Positions 44,090 through 53,101 of a stretch of 64,000 nt of DNA are shown here, one piece after another. Position 1 is the first letter of the stretch. Each line of letters starts with the position of its first letter. Below the pieces are notes generated by a model, which was not told the origin of the DNA, did not search any database, and was given only the letters and a program-made list of their open reading frames with translations. Source of the DNA: Burkholderia stabilis (lineage in GTDB: Bacteria > Pseudomonadota > Gammaproteobacteria > Burkholderiales > Burkholderiaceae); NCBI RefSeq assembly GCF_001742165.1, contig NZ_CP016443.1:2418001-2482000 (forward strand), written 5' to 3'. The position numbers and the translations under genes were made by a program.

Positions 44090-45208
44090 ATGAGCACCAC
44101 AGTCGTACCTGAAAAATCCGCCCGGTTCGCCCGGCGCCACTGGATCGCCTCGGGCGCCTTCATCGCTGTCGTCGCGCTCGCCGTGTTCGGCTGGCGCTGG
44201 TGGACGGTCGGCCGCTTCATCGAGCACACCGACGACGCGTACGTGCGCGCCGACATCGTGACCGTCAGCCCGCGCGTGGCCGGCTACGTCGCGCGGGTGG
44301 CCGTCGACGACAACCAGCCGGTCAAGCGCGGCGACGTGCTCGTCGCGCTCGACGACCGCGACTATCGCGCGAAACTCGACGATGCGCAGGCGGCCGTCGC
44401 GGCAGCCGATGCGACGCTGCAGGCGGAAGAAGCCGCGGCCGCGACGCTCGACGCGCAAGTCGGCCAGCAGCGCAGCGTGATCGAGCAGGCGCAGGCCGAC
44501 GCGGCCGCCGCGCGCGCCGAGGCGACACGACGCGATGCGGATGCGGCGCGCTACAGGCAGTTGCTCGCCGAATCGGCCGCGAGCGGGCAACGCTGGGAGC
44601 AGGCGCACGCCGACGCGCTGAAGGCGCGCGCCGAACTGGCCCGCGCGAGCGCAGCCGTGCGTGCGCAGGACGACCAGCAGACGGTGCTGCGCCGGCGTCG
44701 CATGCAGAGCACGGCCGCGATCGAACAGGCGCGCGCACGGCTTGCGGCGTCCCGCGCGAAGCTCGCGCTCGCGCAACTCGATGTCGAACACACGGTGATC
44801 CGCGCGACGCGCGACGGCACGGTCGGCCAGCGCGCGGTGCGGGCTGGCCAGTACGTCGAGGTCGGCATGCCGCTGCTCGCGGTCGTGCCGCTACGCGACG
44901 TGTACGTCGTCGCGAACTTCAAGGAGACGCAGCTCGGCGCGATGCACGACGGCCAGCCGGTCGAGATCGACGTCGATACCTATTCGGGCCGCACGCTGCA
45001 CGGCCGCGTGCTCGGGCTCGCGCCGGGCTCGGGCGCCGAGTTCGCGCTGCTGCCGCCCGACAACGCGACCGGCAACTTCACGAAAATCGTGCAGCGCGTG
45101 CCCGTTAAGATCCGGCTCGATGCGCCGCCGACGGGCATCGTGCTGCGGCCCGGCATGTCCGTGATCGCGCGCGTCGATACGCGCGGCGCGCCGGGAGCCG
45201 GCTCGTGA
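44090..45208 (+). CDS. HlyD/EmrA-type membrane fusion protein
   Basis: 372 residues with one N-terminal membrane span (about 18-38), a lipoyl-like domain split by a long coiled coil (about 95-215, Ala/Gln/Arg-rich) and a beta-barrel domain (LRDVYVVANFKETQLGAMHD). It bridges the inner-membrane transporter to the outer-membrane channel. Its TGA overlaps the start of the next gene by four bases, and it lies 59 bases after the NodT gene, so the three are one operon. Confidence 0.93.
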   Translation: MSTTVVPEKSARFARRHWIASGAFIAVVALAVFGWRWWTVGRFIEHTDDAYVRADIVTVSPRVAGYVARVAVDDNQPVKRGDVLVALDDRDYRAKLDDAQAAVAAADATLQAEEAAAATLDAQVGQQRSVIEQAQADAAAARAEATRRDADAARYRQLLAESAASGQRWEQAHADALKARAELARASAAVRAQDDQQTVLRRRRMQSTAAIEQARARLAASRAKLALAQLDVEHTVIRATRDGTVGQRAVRAGQYVEVGMPLLAVVPLRDVYVVANFKETQLGAMHDGQPVEIDVDTYSGRTLHGRVLGLAPGSGAEFALLPPDNATGNFTKIVQRVPVKIRLDAPPTGIVLRPGMSVIARVDTRGAPGAGS

Positions 45209-46797
45209 CGGCCGCGACATCACCGGCCGCGCAGGCCGCACCGGACGACGCCGTCTCGCTGCGCGCATGGGTCGCGGTGCTCGGCGGCGTGTTCGGCTGC
45301 TTCATGGCGGGGATGAACGTGCACGTGACGAACGCGTCGCTGCCCGACATCCGCGGCTCGCTCGGCGCGAGCTTCGAGGAAGGCTCGTGGATCTCGACCG
45401 CGTACCTCGTCGCCGAGATCGTCGTGATTCCGCTCACCGGCTGGCTCGTGCAGGTGTTCTCCGCGCGGCGTGTGCTGCTCGTCGGCGCATGCGGCTTCCT
45501 CGCGTTTTCGATCGCGTGCTCGGTCGCGCCGACCATCTCGTCGATGATCGTCGCGCGCGCGTTGCAGGGCGCGTTCGGCGGCGTGCTGATCCCGCTGTCG
45601 TTCCAGTTGATCGTCACCGAGCTGCCGCCGTCGAAGCATCCGCTCGGCATGGCGCTGTTCGCGGTCGCGAACAACGTCGCGCAGGCGGCCGGGCCGTCGC
45701 TCGGCGGCTGGCTCACCGACATGTATTCGTGGCGCTGGATCTTCTACTTGCAGATCCCGCCCGCGATCGCGCTGATCGTGGCGATCGCATGGGCGATCCG
45801 CCCGGTGCCCGTGCAACTGTCGAAGCTGCGCCAGGCCGACTGGTTCGGCATCGCGACGATGGCGATCGGGTTGAGCGCACTGCAGATCGTGCTGGAGGAG
45901 GGCGGGCGCAAGGACTGGTTCGCGTCGGGCCTGATCGTCGAGCTGTCGATCGTCGCGGCGGCGGGGCTGGTGGCATTCGTCGCGATCGAGCTGCGGCGCA
46001 AGGAGCCGTTCATCAACCTGCGCCTGCTCGGCCGCTACAACTTCGGGATCGCGAGCCTGATGCAGTTCCTGTTCGGCGCGGTGGTGTTCGGTGTCGTGTT
46101 CCTCGTGCCGAACTACTTCGCGGAGCTGCACGGCTACAGCGCGCGCGACATCGGCCTTGCGATGATTCCGTACGGGCTCGTGCAGTTCGTGATGTCGTTC
46201 CTGACGCCGCCGCTGATGCGCCGCACGAGCCCGCGCACGACGATCGTGCTCGGCTTCGCGCTGGTGGCGGCCGGCTGCCTGATGAACATCCACCTGAGCG
46301 CCGACGCCGCGTCGAACGTGATCGTGCCGTCGCTCGTCGTGCGCGGCGTCGGGCAGTCGCTCGTGGTGATCGCGCTGTCGGTGATGGCCGTCGACGGTAT
46401 CGAGAAGGCGCAGCTCGGCTCGGCGTCCGGCGTGTTCAACATGGTGCGCAACGTGGGCGGCGCGATCGGCATCGCGGTGGCGAGCCAGATCGTCGTCGAG
46501 CGGCAGAAGCTGCACGCGATGCGGATCGGCGAGGCCGTCACGCCGTTTTCGGAAGCGTTCCAGGAACGCATGGCGACGCTCGCGCGGCTGCTCGCGCGCG
46601 TGCACGTGCCGCGCGCCGACGCGTTGCCGGGCAGTGCGACCGGCGGCGTGCACGAACTGGCGCTCGCGCTGGTCAATCAGCGCGTGATGCGCGAGGCATT
46701 GCTGATGGCGTATAGCGACACGTTCCTGATCGCCGGCGTCGCGATGGTCGCCTGTACGGCGGCGGCGTTCTTGCTGAAGGGGAAGAAGGCCGGATAA
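45205..46797 (+). CDS. DHA2 family drug:H+ antiporter (EmrB/QacA type)
   Basis: 530 residues with about fourteen hydrophobic spans. DHA2 signatures include MNVHVTNASLPDIRGSLGAS near the start, GWRW-like WRWIFYLQIPP and the antiporter motif region GPSLGGWLTD. It exports hydrophobic drugs in exchange for protons through the EmrA-like and NodT-like partners. The start is GTG at 45205, overlapping the fusion-protein stop (GTGA). Last gene of the operon. Confidence 0.94.
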   Translation: MTAATSPAAQAAPDDAVSLRAWVAVLGGVFGCFMAGMNVHVTNASLPDIRGSLGASFEEGSWISTAYLVAEIVVIPLTGWLVQVFSARRVLLVGACGFLAFSIACSVAPTISSMIVARALQGAFGGVLIPLSFQLIVTELPPSKHPLGMALFAVANNVAQAAGPSLGGWLTDMYSWRWIFYLQIPPAIALIVAIAWAIRPVPVQLSKLRQADWFGIATMAIGLSALQIVLEEGGRKDWFASGLIVELSIVAAAGLVAFVAIELRRKEPFINLRLLGRYNFGIASLMQFLFGAVVFGVVFLVPNYFAELHGYSARDIGLAMIPYGLVQFVMSFLTPPLMRRTSPRTTIVLGFALVAAGCLMNIHLSADAASNVIVPSLVVRGVGQSLVVIALSVMAVDGIEKAQLGSASGVFNMVRNVGGAIGIAVASQIVVERQKLHAMRIGEAVTPFSEAFQERMATLARLLARVHVPRADALPGSATGGVHELALALVNQRVMREALLMAYSDTFLIAGVAMVACTAAAFLLKGKKAG

Positions 46798-46802
46798 GGG
46801 CA

Positions 46803-46824
46803 GGCGGCGCGACGGTGCGCCGCC
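46803..46824 (+). terminator. hairpin after the efflux operon, possible terminator
   Basis: A perfect 8-bp GC-rich stem (46803-46810 with 46817-46824, loop GACGGT) begins six bases past the transporter stop. No T-run follows, so termination is uncertain. Confidence 0.4.
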
Positions 46825-46872
46825 GCTTCGTTTGCCTCGGCTCTTATCTCGGTGGCTTTCCATCGTTCTATA

Positions 46873-46890
46873 TTTCGACTATTATCGAAA
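46873..46890. promoter_or_regulatory. arsR operator candidate
   Basis: TTTCGA (46873-46878) and TCGAAA (46885-46890) are perfect inverted copies around CTATTA, ending one base before the arsR start codon. This AT-rich dyad is well placed for ArsR self-repression, released by arsenite. Confidence 0.6.
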
Positions 46891-46891
46891 C

Positions 46892-47227
46892 ATGGAAACG
46901 ACCCAGACCATTGCCGCGCTGTCGGCGCTCGCGCACGAATCCCGGCTCGCCGTCTTCCGCACGCTCGTGCAGGCCGGGCCGACGGGCCTGCCCGCCGGGC
47001 AGATCGCCACGCTGCTGGATGTGCCCCCTTCATCGCTGTCCTTCCACCTGAAAGAACTGGCGCATGCCGAGCTCGTCACGAGCCGGCAGGAAGGCCGCTT
47101 CGTCATCTACTGCGCGAACTTCGCGACGATGAACGGCCTGCTGGCCTACCTCACGGAGAACTGCTGTGGCGGCAATCCGTGTTCGCCGGTGTTCGCGTGT
47201 TCGACGTCCGGCACGCAATCCTCCTGA
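46892..47227 (+). CDS. arsR: ArsR family arsenic-responsive repressor
   Basis: 111 residues: winged helix-turn-helix (LSALAHESRLAVFRTLVQAG, VPPSSLSFHLKELAHAELVT). The C-terminus ends in a cysteine-rich block (ENCCGGNPCSPVFACSTS), in place of the alpha-3 site of classical ArsR, and is likely the arsenite-binding site, as in some ArsR variants with C-terminal cysteines. First gene of the arsR-arsC-acr3-arsH cluster. A dyad operator overlaps its start. Confidence 0.92.
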   Translation: METTQTIAALSALAHESRLAVFRTLVQAGPTGLPAGQIATLLDVPPSSLSFHLKELAHAELVTSRQEGRFVIYCANFATMNGLLAYLTENCCGGNPCSPVFACSTSGTQSS

Positions 47228-47249
47228 TGCGCCTTCGCGTACCCCGCCC

Positions 47250-47744
47250 ATGACCACGAACGTACTGATCCTCTGCACCCACAACTCCGCGCGCAGCGTG
47301 CTCGCGGAAGGGATGCTCAATCATTGGGCCGCGAAGCTCGGCCGGGACGTGCGCGCGTACAGCGCGGGCAGCGCGCCGAGCGGCCGGCTGAATCCGTTCG
47401 CGCTGGAAGCGCTGACGAACGCCGGTGTCGACGTGAGCGGCTACCGCAGCAAGAGCTGGGATGAATTCGTCGGCGACGGCGCGCCGGAAATGCGCATCGT
47501 CATCACGGTATGCGACAGCGCGGCCGCCGAGACGTGCCCGTACTGGCCCGGCAGCCCCGTCAAAGTGCATTGGGGTTATGCCGATCCGTCGAACGCGTCG
47601 GGTGGCGACGAAGGCAAGCGTCTCGCGTTCGAACTCACGCGCGAGGCGATCGGCTATCGGATGCTGCAATTGCTCGCGCTGCCGCTCGACCGGATGAGCA
47701 ATGCCGACCTTCAGGCGGCCTTGACCGACATTTCGCGAAACTGA
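47250..47744 (+). CDS. arsC: arsenate reductase (low-molecular-weight phosphatase fold)
   Basis: 164 residues with the P-loop CTHNSARS (C9) of thioredoxin-coupled arsenate reductases and two further cysteines, C88 and C96 (VCDSAAAETCPYWP), that carry the disulfide cascade. It reduces arsenate to arsenite for export by the next gene product. It starts 22 bases after arsR, in the same operon. Confidence 0.94.
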   Translation: MTTNVLILCTHNSARSVLAEGMLNHWAAKLGRDVRAYSAGSAPSGRLNPFALEALTNAGVDVSGYRSKSWDEFVGDGAPEMRIVITVCDSAAAETCPYWPGSPVKVHWGYADPSNASGGDEGKRLAFELTREAIGYRMLQLLALPLDRMSNADLQAALTDISRN

Positions 47745-47809
47745 GCGTTCGCACGGCGGCGTGCCCGAGCCCGGGTGCCGCGTGCGTCTGCGAGACCAGC
47801 CCCGTCCCC

Positions 47810-48880
47810 ATGAACACCTCCAACGTCATTCCGCCCCGCAAGGCCGTTGCCAAGCCTTCCATCAACTTCTTCGAGCGTTATCTGACCGTCTGGGTCGCGC
47901 TGTGCATCGTCGCCGGCATCGCGCTCGGCCAGATGCTGCCCGGCCTGTTCCAGCAGATCGGCCGGATGGAGTACGCGCAGGTCAATCTGCCGGTCGGCCT
48001 GTTGATCTGGGTGATGATCATCCCGATGCTCGTCAAGGTCGACTTCGGCGCGCTGCATGAAGTGCGTCAGCACGTGAAAGGCATCGGCGTCACGCTCGTC
48101 GTGAACTGGCTCGTCAAACCGTTCTCGATGGCGCTCCTCGGCTGGCTGTTCATCCGGCATCTGTTCGCGCCGATGCTGCCGGCGGAACAACTCGACAGCT
48201 ACATCGCCGGCCTGATCCTGCTGGCCGCAGCGCCGTGTACGGCGATGGTGTTCGTGTGGAGCCGGCTGACGGGCGGCGATCCGCTGTTCACGCTGTCGCA
48301 GGTCGCGCTGAACGACAGCATCATGGTGATTGCCTTCGCACCGCTGGTCGGGCTGCTGCTCGGGATGTCCGCGATTACCGTGCCGTGGGCGACGCTGCTC
48401 ACGTCGGTCGTGCTCTATATCGTCGTTCCGGTGATCCTCGCGCAGCTTTGGCGCAAGCGGCTGCTGGCGAACGGGCAGGCGGCATTCGACGCCGCGATGG
48501 CGAAGATCGGCCCGTGGTCGATCGCCGCGTTGCTGGCGACGCTCGTGCTGCTGTTCGCGTTCCAGGGCGAAGCGATCCTGAAGCAGCCGCTGGTGATCGC
48601 GCTGCTCGCGGTGCCGATCCTGATTCAAGTGTTTTTCAATTCTGCGCTCGCTTACTGGCTCAATCGCGCGGTGGGCGAGAAGCACAACATCGCGTGCCCG
48701 TCGGCGTTGATCGGCGCGTCCAACTTCTTCGAGCTGGCCGTCGCGGCCGCGATCAGCCTGTTCGGTTTTCATTCCGGCGCGGCGCTGGCCACCGTCGTCG
48801 GCGTGCTGATCGAAGTGCCGGTCATGCTGCTGGTGGTACGCATCGTCAACCGGTCGAAGGGCTGGTATGAGCGCGCTTGA
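47810..48880 (+). CDS. acr3: ACR3 family arsenite efflux transporter
   Basis: 356 residues with about ten hydrophobic spans. ACR3 blocks include RYLTVWVALCIVAGIALGQM, LILLAAAPCTAMVFVWSRLT (with the essential cysteine) and ASNFFELAVAAAISLFG. It extrudes arsenite across the inner membrane. It lies 65 bases after arsC in the arsenic operon. Confidence 0.95.
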   Translation: MNTSNVIPPRKAVAKPSINFFERYLTVWVALCIVAGIALGQMLPGLFQQIGRMEYAQVNLPVGLLIWVMIIPMLVKVDFGALHEVRQHVKGIGVTLVVNWLVKPFSMALLGWLFIRHLFAPMLPAEQLDSYIAGLILLAAAPCTAMVFVWSRLTGGDPLFTLSQVALNDSIMVIAFAPLVGLLLGMSAITVPWATLLTSVVLYIVVPVILAQLWRKRLLANGQAAFDAAMAKIGPWSIAALLATLVLLFAFQGEAILKQPLVIALLAVPILIQVFFNSALAYWLNRAVGEKHNIACPSALIGASNFFELAVAAAISLFGFHSGAALATVVGVLIEVPVMLLVVRIVNRSKGWYERA

Positions 48881-48902
48881 GCAAACAGGAGAACCTGGCG
48901 AC

Positions 48903-48974
48903 ATGACCTACATCACGATTCATCGCATTCCGAACGGCGAACGCGCGCTCGACGCGGAGGGCACGCATGTCTGA
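48903..48974 (+). pseudogene. 23-residue ORF between acr3 and arsH, possible arsC remnant
   Basis: [20 protein letters not shown] starts a 23-residue frame with AGGAG upstream that overlaps the arsH start by eight bases. The opening MTxITI resembles the first strand of glutaredoxin-type ArsC, but the catalytic cysteine is missing. It may be a decayed arsC start kept for translational coupling to arsH, or chance. Confidence 0.3.
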
Positions 48975-49689
48975 CCGTCCGGACGATCTGCCGCAACTCG
49001 ACATCGATTCGTTCCGCGTGCCGGATGCCGGCCAGCTGCGGCCTGCGTCGCCGTCGACCCATCCGCCCCGGTTCCTGCTTCTGTACGGCTCGCTGCGTGA
49101 GCGTTCGTTCAGCCGATTGCTGATCGAGGAAGCCGAGCGTCTGCTTACCGCGATGGGCGCCGAGGTGCGCGTGTTCAATCCGAGCGGTCTGCCGCTGCCG
49201 GACGATGCGCCGGAGAGTCATCCGAAGGTCGTCGAGTTGCGCGAACTCGTGCAGTGGTCGGAAGGCATGGTGTGGTGCTCGCCGGAACGGCATGGCGCGA
49301 TGACCGGGATCATGAAAGCGCAGATCGACTGGATTCCGCTGTCGATGGGCGCCGTTCGGCCGACGCAGGGCAAGACGCTTGCGGTCATGCAGGTCAGCGG
49401 CGGCTCGCAGTCGTTCAACGCGGTGAACCAGATGCGCGTGCTCGGACGCTGGATGCGCATGCTGACCATCCCGAACCAGTCGTCGGTGGCGAAGGCGTTC
49501 GCTGAATTCGACGAGGCCGGGCGGATGAAGCCGTCGGCGTATTTCGATCGCGTGGTGGACGTGCTCGAGGAACTGGTGAAGTTCACGTTGCTGACGCGGG
49601 ACGTCGGGCCTTATCTGGTTGATCGGTACAGCGAACGGAAGGAAAGCGCGGAGGAATTGTCGAAGCGGGTTAATCAGCGGAGTATCTGA
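48967..49689 (+). CDS. arsH: ArsH organoarsenical/NADPH-flavin oxidoreductase
   Basis: 240 residues of the flavodoxin-like NADPH-dependent FMN reductase fold: [20 protein letters not shown] (FMN phosphate loop), [20 protein letters not shown] and [20 protein letters not shown], all strongly conserved in ArsH. Known ArsH proteins oxidise trivalent methylarsenicals and reduce flavin or quinone. Last gene of the arsenic cluster. Confidence 0.95.
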   Translation: MSDRPDDLPQLDIDSFRVPDAGQLRPASPSTHPPRFLLLYGSLRERSFSRLLIEEAERLLTAMGAEVRVFNPSGLPLPDDAPESHPKVVELRELVQWSEGMVWCSPERHGAMTGIMKAQIDWIPLSMGAVRPTQGKTLAVMQVSGGSQSFNAVNQMRVLGRWMRMLTIPNQSSVAKAFAEFDEAGRMKPSAYFDRVVDVLEELVKFTLLTRDVGPYLVDRYSERKESAEELSKRVNQRSI

Positions 49690-49837
49690 CGTACCGCGGT
49701 GTCAAGGGCATGTCGGATCGTCTGCAGTGAACCGTACCCGTTGACGCTGCGTATGATCGGTGTGCTGACGAACTGATGAAGACGCGCGCGGGGATCTCTA
49801 TCGCCGCGCTGCGTTTCACCCGCAACACCACCACGCG

Positions 49838-50647
49838 TTACCGACTGAAGCGTGTATTCATCGCGTCCTTGAGTCGCGCGGCGGTGATCTCGCCCATGTG
49901 CGACTCGACCAGCTTGCCTTTCTCGTCGAAGAACAGCGTCGTCGGCAACCCACGCGAGCCGTAGGTTCGCATCGCGCCGAGCGATCGATCGAGCAGCACG
50001 TGATCGAAACGCAGCCCTTCGCGTTCGAGAAACGCGCGTACGGTCGACGCATCCTCGCCTTGATTGACCGTCAGGAACGTGACGCCGGGGTAATCGCGCT
50101 GCGCCTGCGCGAGGATCGGCATCTCGCGCTGGCACGGCGGGCACCACGTTGCCCACAGGTTCACGACGACAGGCTTGCCTGCGTAACTGGCGGGTGCGAC
50201 GGGCGCGGCATCGAGCGTTTCCGCGCGCAGCGCGGACAACGGCGGCGCGGTGTGCTCGACGGTCGCGAGTACGCCTTGCGCGGCGCCCCACGCGAGCATG
50301 CCGGCGGCGATGCCGGCCAGCGCGGGCCGGGCCAACCCGGGCAGGCGGCGCGAGCGCCAGCCGATATACGCGAGCGCGACCGGCAGGCCGATCCACCAGG
50401 TAAATCCGCCGTCGCCGAGTGCGACGATGGATCGCGGCGCGGCTGCGTAGTCGTGCCACCAGCGCGCGACGTAGCCGATGCGTGCCGCGAGCAGCCCGAT
50501 CAACAGTGCATCGAGCAGCAGGCTTGCCGCCGTGCGGTGCTGGCCGTCGGGCCGGGTGCGCTGCATGACGCGCGCAACGAGCCACGCGAGCAGGGCCGCG
50601 ACGACGACAGCGACGACGCGGATCGAAAAAGGACCAATGCTCAACAT
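49838..50647 (-). CDS. TlpA-like thiol-disulfide reductase with N-terminal Lgt-like membrane domain
   Basis: 269 residues. The N-terminal 125 have three to four membrane spans (VVAVVVAALLAWLVARVM, ASLLLDALLIGLLAARIGYV, FTWWIGLPVALAYIGWRS, LAGIAAGMLAWGAAQ), resembling part of prolipoprotein diacylglyceryl transferase-type proteins. The C-terminal half is a thioredoxin domain with WCPPC (C169, C172) and the cis-proline loop GLPTTLFF. It probably keeps periplasmic cysteines reduced, e.g. in cytochrome c maturation. It is a single gene, convergent with arsH. Confidence 0.88.
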   Translation of the reverse strand: MLSIGPFSIRVVAVVVAALLAWLVARVMQRTRPDGQHRTAASLLLDALLIGLLAARIGYVARWWHDYAAAPRSIVALGDGGFTWWIGLPVALAYIGWRSRRLPGLARPALAGIAAGMLAWGAAQGVLATVEHTAPPLSALRAETLDAAPVAPASYAGKPVVVNLWATWCPPCQREMPILAQAQRDYPGVTFLTVNQGEDASTVRAFLEREGLRFDHVLLDRSLGAMRTYGSRGLPTTLFFDEKGKLVESHMGEITAARLKDAMNTRFSR

Positions 50648-50959
50648 GAGAAGGCGTTCAGTGTCGTTGATGGATTGACGGGGGCCGGCGACGATCGTTT
50701 CGACGCGTCGTGCGTCGGCGTGGTGATCGCATCGACGTTGCCGGATGAGGCGTGCGGTGACGGTTCGCGTTCGGGCGCGGCCGCGATGAGTTCGGTGTCC
50801 ATGATACCGGCCGCGACTTGCTGACGCTCGTGTGTAACCGTGATTTGCGGGTGTTCGCGCTGGGGGTGTTCCGTGGCGAGCGCCTGCCGCGGGCGACCTG
50901 CGGCATCACGCCGCGCTTGTAGCGGCCGCGCATCGGCGTGTCGATCGTCGCGGTCGGGT

Positions 50960-51167
50960 TCGGCGCATCGCCGAGGGTGTGGGGCATCGGAGCGGTGTCG
51001 TATCGCTGCTCGGGTATTCGCCCGACGTGTTCCTGCTGCTCTTGAACGGCTGACTGACGACCGCGTATCCGGGGATGCACTTCGGGTATGTCGCGGCTGT
51101 CAGTGCGGTGGGCGGCGGTGCCTGCCTGCTGCTGAAGCGAATGCTCGAGGCAGACACGAAGCGTTGA
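50960..51167 (+). pseudogene. decayed MFS transporter C-terminus
   Basis: In one frame the sequence reads VVSLLGYSPDVFLLLLNG, stop, then LTTAYPGMHFGYVAAVSAVG through to a stop at 51167, which is the tail of an MFS transporter (GYSPDxF...NG and a final span LLLKRML). Further possible remains lie to about 50840. No intact start or full frame exists. A once-larger gene has been lost by deletion and point mutation. Confidence 0.6.
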
Positions 51168-51186
51168 GCAGCGCCCCGGTCGCGGC

Positions 51187-52170
51187 TCAGTTCCGCTGCT
51201 CTGCCGGCTCGCCAAGCCGATACGCGGTGAAGAACTCGTACCACGGCGATCCTTCCCCGACCGGCACGTTCAGCGCCGACACGCGCTGCCTGAGCGCCCT
51301 GAACACGGTGTCGATCGAAGCCTGCTGCGCGGCGTCGTTGAACGGATACGGCCGCGACCTGCCCGCCGCGAACGCGCCGTATGCGATCGCAAGCAGACGC
51401 GCGCCGTCGTCGATACGGCCGATCGACGCGTCGATCGTCTCGATGAAGCGCGACCGGTCGTCATCGCGCGACGCCGACACGCACAGAAATACGAGTGTCG
51501 ACAGTTCGTGCAGGTCGTCCACGCGCATCAGGCCAGGCAACCGCGCGACGATCTTGTCCACAGGTTCGTCGCGCAGCGCGTCGCCGAAGTCGAGCACGGC
51601 GGTCATCGGATTGCTGTCGCGTTCCACGCGATCGAGGGGCGGCGTATGCGGCGCGTGCGCCGACGCCGCGCGCAGCGCCTTGGCAACCTGCTGCTGCCAT
51701 TCCGGAAAGATCATCCGCACGTTGCCGAACTGCTCGCCGCCTTCCGCGGCCGGATTCCATCGATACACGATCGTGCCGCCGCGAATGAACGGCGAATACA
51801 GGTGTTCGGGCGTTTGTGGCAGCGGCCGGCGGTTGATCGGCAGCCACGAGAGCGTCAGCCAGTCGTAGCGGCCGGCGGCGGGCACCGACGGGTTCGAACT
51901 CGCGACGACCTGCCATGTGCCGCGGTTCGCGTAACGCCGGCGCGCATCGGGCACCGGGACGGTTTGTCCTTTCGCGGTATCGAAGTACGACGTACCCGTC
52001 ACGGCCGCGCCGCTGTCCTGCGCGGGCGTGATGCGGGCAATGACCCATGACGCGCCATCCGCCGAACGATAGTCGGACGGCTTCAGCGTTGCGACGTCGT
52101 GCACCATGCGCGTTTCCGCCGCGACGGGGCTCGGGGGCAGATCGGGCGAAAGGATGGCGACAGGCGGCAT
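51187..52170 (-). CDS. hypothetical protein (327 aa)
   Basis: 327 residues, no signal peptide or membrane span. The N-terminal half reads like a small beta-rich domain (MVHDVATLKPSDYRSADGAS, VIARITPAQDSGAAVTGTSY, YDWLTLSWLPINRRPLPQ), and the C-terminal half is helical (VARLPGLMRVDDLHELSTLV, RFIETIDASIGRIDDGARLL). I do not recognise the family. The ATG at 52170 begins it; the upstream in-frame extension is low-complexity. It stands alone beside the decayed MFS gene and is divergent from the methyltransferase at 52353. Confidence 0.7.
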   Translation of the reverse strand: MPPVAILSPDLPPSPVAAETRMVHDVATLKPSDYRSADGASWVIARITPAQDSGAAVTGTSYFDTAKGQTVPVPDARRRYANRGTWQVVASSNPSVPAAGRYDWLTLSWLPINRRPLPQTPEHLYSPFIRGGTIVYRWNPAAEGGEQFGNVRMIFPEWQQQVAKALRAASAHAPHTPPLDRVERDSNPMTAVLDFGDALRDEPVDKIVARLPGLMRVDDLHELSTLVFLCVSASRDDDRSRFIETIDASIGRIDDGARLLAIAYGAFAAGRSRPYPFNDAAQQASIDTVFRALRQRVSALNVPVGEGSPWYEFFTAYRLGEPAEQRN

Positions 52171-52352
52171 GGCGGTTCCTCGGATTTGGGCGCGTGCGGC
52201 CGGGTGGAAGCGGTCTGCGCGGCGCGCGGGCGTTGGTATCACACCACTGTATGACGCCGTCGCCGGAAACGAAACCCGCTCACGCGTTTTGCCGCTTCGG
52301 CTTACCATGCGCCACCCGAGCCACGGATGACGAACCCCGATCAGGAGCGCCC

Positions 52353-53078
52353 ATGACCGATACGAACCCCATCACCGCCCACTGGACCCGGGTCGCCGGC
52401 CAATGGATCGACTGGGCCGGCAGGCCCGGCCACGATGCGTTCTGGAAATACCGGGCGGGGCTGGCGGCCTACATCGGTCGCGGCACCGGCCGCGCGCTGG
52501 AAATCGGTTGCGGCGAAGGCCGTGTGAGCCGCGAGCTGAAGGTGCTCGGTTACGACGTGACCGCGAGCGACGCAGTGCCCGCGATGCTCGACGCCGCGCG
52601 TCATGCCGACTCCGCGCACCACTACGAACTGGCGGACGCGGCGGCGCTGCCGTTCGACGATGCCGGGTTCGACCTCGTGATGGCCTACAACGTGTTGATG
52701 GACCTCGACGACATGCAGCGCGCGTTGAACGAAGCCCGCCGCGTGCTGAAGCCGGGCGGCACGCTGTTCGTTTCGCTCGTGCATCCGTTCCGCGATCGCG
52801 GCCGCTTCGCGGGGCCGGAACCCGATGCGCCGTTCGTGCTGGAAGGCACGTATTTCGGCCGCGAGCATTTCGAAGGCGTCGAGACGCGCGACGGCCTGTC
52901 GATGCATTTCGCGGGCTGGTCGCTGCCGCTTCAGGCGTACATGGATGCGCTGGAAGCGGCCGGGTTCGCGATCGTGTCGCTGCGCGAGCCGCCGCCCGAC
53001 CGTGCGGATACGGACACGTTGAAGCAGTGGGCGCGCGTGCCGCTGTTTCTGTGGATCAAGGCGCGGCCGCTCGCCTGA
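52353..53078 (+). CDS. class I SAM-dependent methyltransferase
   Basis: 241 residues of Methyltransf_11 type: motif I ALEIGCGEGRVSRELKVLGY, then DVTASDAVPAMLDAA, acidic DAAALPFDDAGFDLVMAYNV and post-motif RRVLKPGGTLFVSLVHP. The substrate is unknown; small-molecule methylation is most likely. CAGGAG precedes the ATG. No operon partner is seen. It is convergent with the acetyltransferase gene, 23 bases apart. Confidence 0.9.
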   Translation: MTDTNPITAHWTRVAGQWIDWAGRPGHDAFWKYRAGLAAYIGRGTGRALEIGCGEGRVSRELKVLGYDVTASDAVPAMLDAARHADSAHHYELADAAALPFDDAGFDLVMAYNVLMDLDDMQRALNEARRVLKPGGTLFVSLVHPFRDRGRFAGPEPDAPFVLEGTYFGREHFEGVETRDGLSMHFAGWSLPLQAYMDALEAAGFAIVSLREPPPDRADTDTLKQWARVPLFLWIKARPLA

Positions 53079-53101
53079 GCGCCCGGCCCGATCCGTCACA
53101 C

